From the NCBI GenBank assembly GCA_044450785.1, contig JBIOJM010000389.1, forward strand, positions 1 through 9,062: 9,062 bases of DNA, read 5' to 3'. The notes under the pieces were generated by a model, which worked only from the letters and a program-made list of their open reading frames with translations, ran no database searches and was not told the DNA's origin. This DNA is from JBIOJM01 sp044450785. GTDB taxonomy: Bacteria > Planctomycetota > Planctomycetia > Isosphaerales > Isosphaeraceae. The position numbers were made by a program, and so were the translations under genes. This document shows, piece by piece, positions 5,973 through 9,062 of this stretch; position 1 is the first letter of the stretch, and every line of letters starts with the position of its first letter.

Positions 5973-6964
5973 ATGGGCGGACGGGCTTGGTACGACGAGG
6001 CCCTTGTGTGGGACCAGCATGGATGTCTCCCTTTGCGTCCGGAGGAATCGGCGGTTGAGGAGCTGGCGCTCTATGCGAAGTCGGGCGTCGACTTCATTTC
6101 CATCAACGTCGGCATGGACTCCACACCGCCGCTCGATGCCTTGAAGGTGCTCTCGGCGTTTCGGCGTGGCGTGCTGCAGCGAGAAGAGCAGTTCGTGCTC
6201 GTCAGATCGGCGCCAGACCTGGCTCACGCAAAGGCCACGGGTCGCCTAGCGGTCGCCTTCGATCTCGAGGGCACCGAACCTCTGGATGGAAGCCTGGACA
6301 TGATTCAGACCTACTACGACCTGGGCGTCCGCACGATGCTCATTGCGTACAACGAACCGAACCGAGCCGGCGGAGGTTGTCACGGCGATCCCGAGACCGG
6401 GTTGACCAGGTTCGGGCAGGCGGTCGTCAACGAAATGAACCGAGCCGGCATGCTGGTCGACGCCACGCATTGCTCGCGCCGGACAACCTTTGATCTCTTT
6501 GAGTTGTCGGCGGCGCCGGTCGTTCTCTCACACTCGGTGCCGGCTGGAATGAAGCAGCATCCGCGAAACGTGGACGACGAGCAAATGCTGGCCTGCGCCC
6601 AGACGGGAGGTGTGATCGGAATCAACGGCGTGGGCATCTTTCTTGGAGACAACGATGCAAGCACGGAATCAGTCGTGCGCGCGATCGACTACGCGGTCCA
6701 GCTGGTAGGTCCCGAGCACGTCGGGCTCGGACTCGACTTTGTGTTTGATCGAGCCGAGCTGAGCGCGTTCATGGAGGCTAATGCGACCACCTTCCCGAGC
6801 GGTTACGGCTACACGGAAAGCGGACCCATGCAGTTCGCAAGCCCAGACCAATTGCCGGCTGTGACGTCAGCTCTCGGGAGCGTGGCTATTCGACCGATGC
6901 GATCAAGGGAATCCTTGGTGGAAATTTCTACCGAGTGGCAAGTCAGGTCTGGCGTCAGATTTAG
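5973..6964 (+). CDS. M19-family (membrane dipeptidase-like) metallohydrolase, C-terminus frameshifted
   Basis: A zinc-dependent TIM-barrel amidohydrolase of the renal-dipeptidase family, likely cleaving a dipeptide or related amide; no signal peptide is seen. Visible family sites: LVWDQHGCLPL (His16), FDLEG (Glu99, bridging ligand), VDATHCS (His166), LSHS (His187) and GLGLDF (Asp255), plus HPRNVDDEQM and TGGVIGINGVGIFLG. The HxD pair of the classical family is HxC here (Cys18). ATG 5973 is chosen: an upstream in-frame GTG at 5892 lies inside the terminator hairpin and adds only unconserved residues. The uninterrupted frame runs to 7001 with a nonsense tail. One G missing from GGG at 6876-6878 explains this, because the next frame reads ERGYSTDAIK then GILGGNFYRVASQVWR, the family's C-terminus, and stops at TAG 6962-6964 (about 330 residues). 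No ribosome site; TATTTT (5959-5964) could be the -10 of a leaderless transcript. Confidence 0.85.
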
Positions 6965-7605
6965 GGTGAAATCAGCGGCTGATATGCCTTTGGGGCGTTG
7001 AGCAGCCAGCCTAGCGGAAACAGCGGAACCATGAGGAATATCCATTCCGTCGGGAGCGGGGATCCGGCCAGTCGAAACAGCGGGAAATAGGCGGCCGTGC
7101 CGAGCAAGATGCCCGCGTGGGTGGCGATCTGATACGCAACCGGGTGCTCCTGCTTCCACCCCCACAAGCGGTACCGGTAGCCCGGTTCCTGGCGGTTCCT
7201 GAGCTGCGTTCCGATCCAAACGCTTGACGCCCAGACGGGCACGATGGCCAGCGCCACCAACGGGGACCACGAAAACGCCAGCCCCAGGGCTAACGCAGCT
7301 GTGTCCATCGTGGCCACCGCCGTCGGATGAGCGGCGTGCCAGCGCTCAAATCGATCCAGCTCGCCCGGGAGACGCGCCAGAAGGCCCGGATCGAACCGCG
7401 ACGCCACGACCGCCGCGTCGCCGAACGCCTCGATCGCGGCAATCTCCGCGGCTCGAGGATCCAGGCCGGCGGCGATTCCGCGATCCCTGGCCTCGATGAG
7501 ATGGTCGCGTGCCTCATCCAACACCCTCTGCTTGTGGCGCCCTGGCAACCGGAGCGACCGCTCGAACCCTTCGAGGAACTCTTCAATCGTCGTGGCCCGT
7601 TTCAC
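6961..7605 (-). CDS. HAAS-domain membrane protein paired with PadR
   Basis: A 214-residue protein. Residues about 5-75 form a helical HAAS/permease-prefix type domain (TIEEFLEGFERSL through HKQRVLDEARDHLIEARDRG to AIEAFGDAAVVASRF). Hydrophobic segments follow at about 100-131, 156-176 and 187-203. HAAS domains are typically fused to membrane regions and encoded directly after PadR regulators, where they are thought to act in membrane-linked signalling; the exact output is unknown. It starts with GTG at 7605, overlapping the padR TGA as GTGA, so the pair is probably translationally coupled. Its TAA overlaps the restored stop of the convergent M19 gene. No transporter gene follows, so the target of the module is not visible here. 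Confidence 0.8.
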   Translation of the reverse strand: MKRATTIEEFLEGFERSLRLPGRHKQRVLDEARDHLIEARDRGIAAGLDPRAAEIAAIEAFGDAAVVASRFDPGLLARLPGELDRFERWHAAHPTAVATMDTAALALGLAFSWSPLVALAIVPVWASSVWIGTQLRNRQEPGYRYRLWGWKQEHPVAYQIATHAGILLGTAAYFPLFRLAGSPLPTEWIFLMVPLFPLGWLLNAPKAYQPLISP

Positions 7606-7925
7606 GACGCCGGCCCCAGTACGGCGCGAACCCCGATCACGAATCGGTCCAGCTCTCTCTGCTGAGCCGCCAGCGCCCGGCGCCCCGAACCGGTCAGCGA
7701 ATAGACCCGGCGCCGGCGGCCTTCCACCACCGACCAGCGGCTGGTGAGCATGCCTGCCGCTTCGAGTCTATGCAAGGCGGGGTATACCGTTCCCTCCGCG
7801 AGGGCGAATGCCCCCTCGCTGCGGCGGCGCAGCTCGCTGAGGATCTCGTAGCCGTGACCAGGGCGGGCGGCCACGGTCGCGAGGAGCAGGAGGTCAAGGT
7901 GGCCCTTGAGGATCTCTCCGCGCAT
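7602..7925 (-). CDS. PadR-family transcriptional regulator
   Basis: A 107-residue protein, typical of the short PadR subfamily. It has LKGHLDLLLLATVAARPGHG followed by YEILSELRRRSEGAFALAEG and TVYPALHRLEAAGMLTSRW, the PadR winged helix, with wing VVEGRRRRVYSLTGSGRRAL and a short C-terminal dimerisation helix. ATG 7925 is the start; only GGTA precedes it, and a well-formed promoter ends 9 nt upstream of the ATG, so the mRNA is leaderless or nearly so. It is translationally coupled to the HAAS protein. PadR regulators commonly bind their own promoter; an inverted repeat lies across this one. Confidence 0.93.
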   Translation of the reverse strand: MRGEILKGHLDLLLLATVAARPGHGYEILSELRRRSEGAFALAEGTVYPALHRLEAAGMLTSRWSVVEGRRRRVYSLTGSGRRALAAQQRELDRFVIGVRAVLGPAS

Positions 7926-7926
7926 T

Positions 7927-7963
7927 ACCTAGCGATGCTATGCCTGGCCATGCTAGGTGTCAA
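7927..7963 (-). promoter_or_regulatory. padR promoter with inverted-repeat operator
   Basis: Reading leftward, TTGACA (7963-7958) and TAGCAT (7940-7935) are exactly 17 bp apart. ACCTAGC (7927-7933) and GCTAGGT (7952-7958) are perfect complements separated by 18 bp, so the arms flank the -10 and touch the -35. ATGCTA also recurs directly at 7935 and 7950. Autoregulation by PadR is inferred. Confidence 0.6.
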
Positions 7964-7975
7964 CAGGCGAGGTGT

Positions 7976-9062
7976 TCAGCCTGATTTAGCGCGGCCTCTC
8001 CGCTGCTGCTGTTCGAACATCTCCCGGATCTCGCGGAGGCTGGTTGCGTCCTCCGGCTTCTTGTCCGCGGTTCGGAATGAGACGATCCGCGGGAAGCGCA
8101 GCGCGAACGCGGCGGTGTGGCGCGGGCTCGGGGTGATCTCGTCGGCCAGCACCTCAACCACGATCGCGGGCTCCAGCCACGCGTCCGGGACGAGAATTGA
8201 GCTCACCCGCGCCGGCTTCTGCGGGACCTCGAGCTTCACCAGCCTCTCGTAGAGCTCACGCCAGGCCTGGTCGGAAAGGCCGGTGCCGAGCTTGCTGATG
8301 GTCACGAACTCGTCTTTGTCGCTGTCGTAGACGCCTGCGAGCAGCGCGCCCGCGCCGAACTCAGCCCTCTTCCCCTTTCCGTGGTAATAGCCGAGCAGTA
8401 CGACGTCGACGGTGTCGTTGAGCTGCCCACTCGTGTTGCGCTTCAACTTCACCCAGTTGAAGTTGCGCGCGCCCGCCTGGTAAGGCGAATCGAGCCGCTT
8501 GGCCACGATCCCTTCCAGGCCGCGGCTGATGTTGTCGAGCAGCTCCCGTGTGAGCACCTCCGCAGAATCGGTTTTCATCAGCGGCGCCGTCTGCAGCGTG
8601 TCCGATTCACCGATCAGCTCCTCAACGATCTCGAAGCGCTTCTCGTAGGGCAGGGGCGTCAGGTCGGTTCCATCGCGGAACATCACGTCGAAGATGAACG
8701 CGCGCATCGGCACGCTCGCGGCCATCTCCGCGATTCCCTCCTTGCGCCGGCGCGCGGTCGTCTCCTGAAACGGGACGAACTCATCCGAGTCGGGGTCGTA
8801 AGCGATCGCCTCGCCGTCGAGAATGACTGTCTTCACCTTCAGTGCGGCGGCTGCGGCGACCAGCTCCGGAAACATCTCAGTCATCGACTCCAGGTTCCTC
8901 GAGAAGATGCTCACCCGCTTGCCGTCTTTGTGAATCTGGACGCGTAAGCCGTCGTACTTCGGCTGCACGCCGACGAGCCCAAGCTTCTTGATCACCGCCT
9001 CCGGGTTGGGAAGTCGCTCCGCCAGCTGCGGTCGGAGCGGGTGACCGGCCTTGACCTTCAGC
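7976..9062 (-). CDS. ATP-dependent DNA ligase (archaeal/LigB-type), N-terminally partial
   Basis: Seals nicks in DNA using ATP through a lysine-AMP intermediate. The frame is open to the right edge, so the 361 visible residues lack the N-terminal DNA-binding domain; an internal GTG at 8995 is not the start. Visible parts in order: KAGHPLRPQLA before the core; QPKYDGLRVQIHKDG with nucleophile Lys35 (motif I); RNLESMTEMFPEL (motif Ia/II region); LDGEAIAYD; AFIFDVMF (motif III); LEGIVAKRL (motif IV); WVKLK (motif V). An OB-fold follows, ending in FALRFPRIVSFRTADK (motif VI). The highly charged C-terminal tail is normal. The LRFPR ending and KxGxPLRPxLA opening mark the single-polypeptide ligases shared by archaea and some Actinomycetota and Chloroflexota, not LigD, since no polymerase or phosphoesterase domain is visible. 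It probably supplements the NAD-dependent ligase in repair. It ends 51 bases upstream of the padR start, in the same direction. Confidence 0.92.
   Translation of the reverse strand, partial: LKVKAGHPLRPQLAERLPNPEAVIKKLGLVGVQPKYDGLRVQIHKDGKRVSIFSRNLESMTEMFPELVAAAAALKVKTVILDGEAIAYDPDSDEFVPFQETTARRRKEGIAEMAASVPMRAFIFDVMFRDGTDLTPLPYEKRFEIVEELIGESDTLQTAPLMKTDSAEVLTRELLDNISRGLEGIVAKRLDSPYQAGARNFNWVKLKRNTSGQLNDTVDVVLLGYYHGKGKRAEFGAGALLAGVYDSDKDEFVTISKLGTGLSDQAWRELYERLVKLEVPQKPARVSSILVPDAWLEPAIVVEVLADEITPSPRHTAAFALRFPRIVSFRTADKKPEDATSLREIREMFEQQQRRGRAKSG

Noticed and set aside
7509..8252. Rightward open frame of 247 codons across padR and the ligase end
   Set aside because: It spans two well-supported leftward genes and the padR promoter, with no domain of its own.
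8381..8947. Rightward open frame of 188 codons opposite the ligase
   Set aside because: Antisense shadow of the conserved nucleotidyltransferase core.
1..9062. Mobile element, phage or CRISPR content
   Set aside because: No transposase, integrase, terminal repeats, target duplications or spaced repeats were seen; the short inverted repeats all fit promoters or gene ends.

Overview
This GC-rich window looks like chromosomal DNA from a free-living, probably soil-dwelling bacterium. The high GC content, frequent GTG/TTG starts, probable leaderless regulator genes, an archaeal-type ATP-dependent DNA ligase and the epoxide hydrolase/M19 gene content would suit Actinomycetota, Chloroflexota or Dormibacterota. 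That assignment is inference; the window carries no rRNA or other phylogenetic marker. I see no tRNA, rRNA, CRISPR array, insertion sequence or phage gene.

Layout. (1) 1-449: the 3' end of a small membrane-anchored protein that carries the same glycine-zipper/Y-x-x-DP-x-x-G-x-x-RR unit twice. (2) 529-3293: a drug-efflux type locus. A leftward two-gene operon (4-5 TM membrane protein, then a 14-TM DHA2-family MFS transporter, joined by an ATGA overlap) is divergent from a TetR-family regulator. A 17-bp palindrome lies in the shared promoter. (3) 3349-4001: two small rightward genes, a probable three-helix-bundle protein and a DUF6457-like protein, separated by a hairpin. (4) 4144-5846: a MarR-family regulator divergent from an EHN-family epoxide hydrolase. 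Two copies of the operator GACAG-N4-CTGTC lie exactly 33 bp apart across two overlapping, face-to-face promoters. (5) 5973-6964: an M19 (membrane dipeptidase-like) amidohydrolase. (6) 6961-7925: a leftward PadR regulator plus HAAS-domain membrane protein pair joined by a GTGA overlap. (7) 7976-9062: most of an ATP-dependent DNA ligase, running off the right edge.

Two adjacent genes are each broken by a single-base frameshift that simple conceptual editing repairs. The epoxide hydrolase has one extra base near 5125-5133, and the M19 gene lacks one G near 6876-6878. Both proteins are otherwise complete, with catalytic residues in place. Sequence error and recent parallel decay are both possible.

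How the genes work together: three regulator-plus-target modules (TetR/efflux, MarR/epoxide hydrolase, PadR/HAAS) sit side by side, each with an inverted repeat in its promoter. This reads as a stress- and xenobiotic-response neighbourhood: export of a toxic compound, hydrolysis of a reactive epoxide, and turnover of a small amide or dipeptide. I find no convincing evidence of a wholly new system. The best leads are the MarR twin-operator architecture and the two frameshifts.
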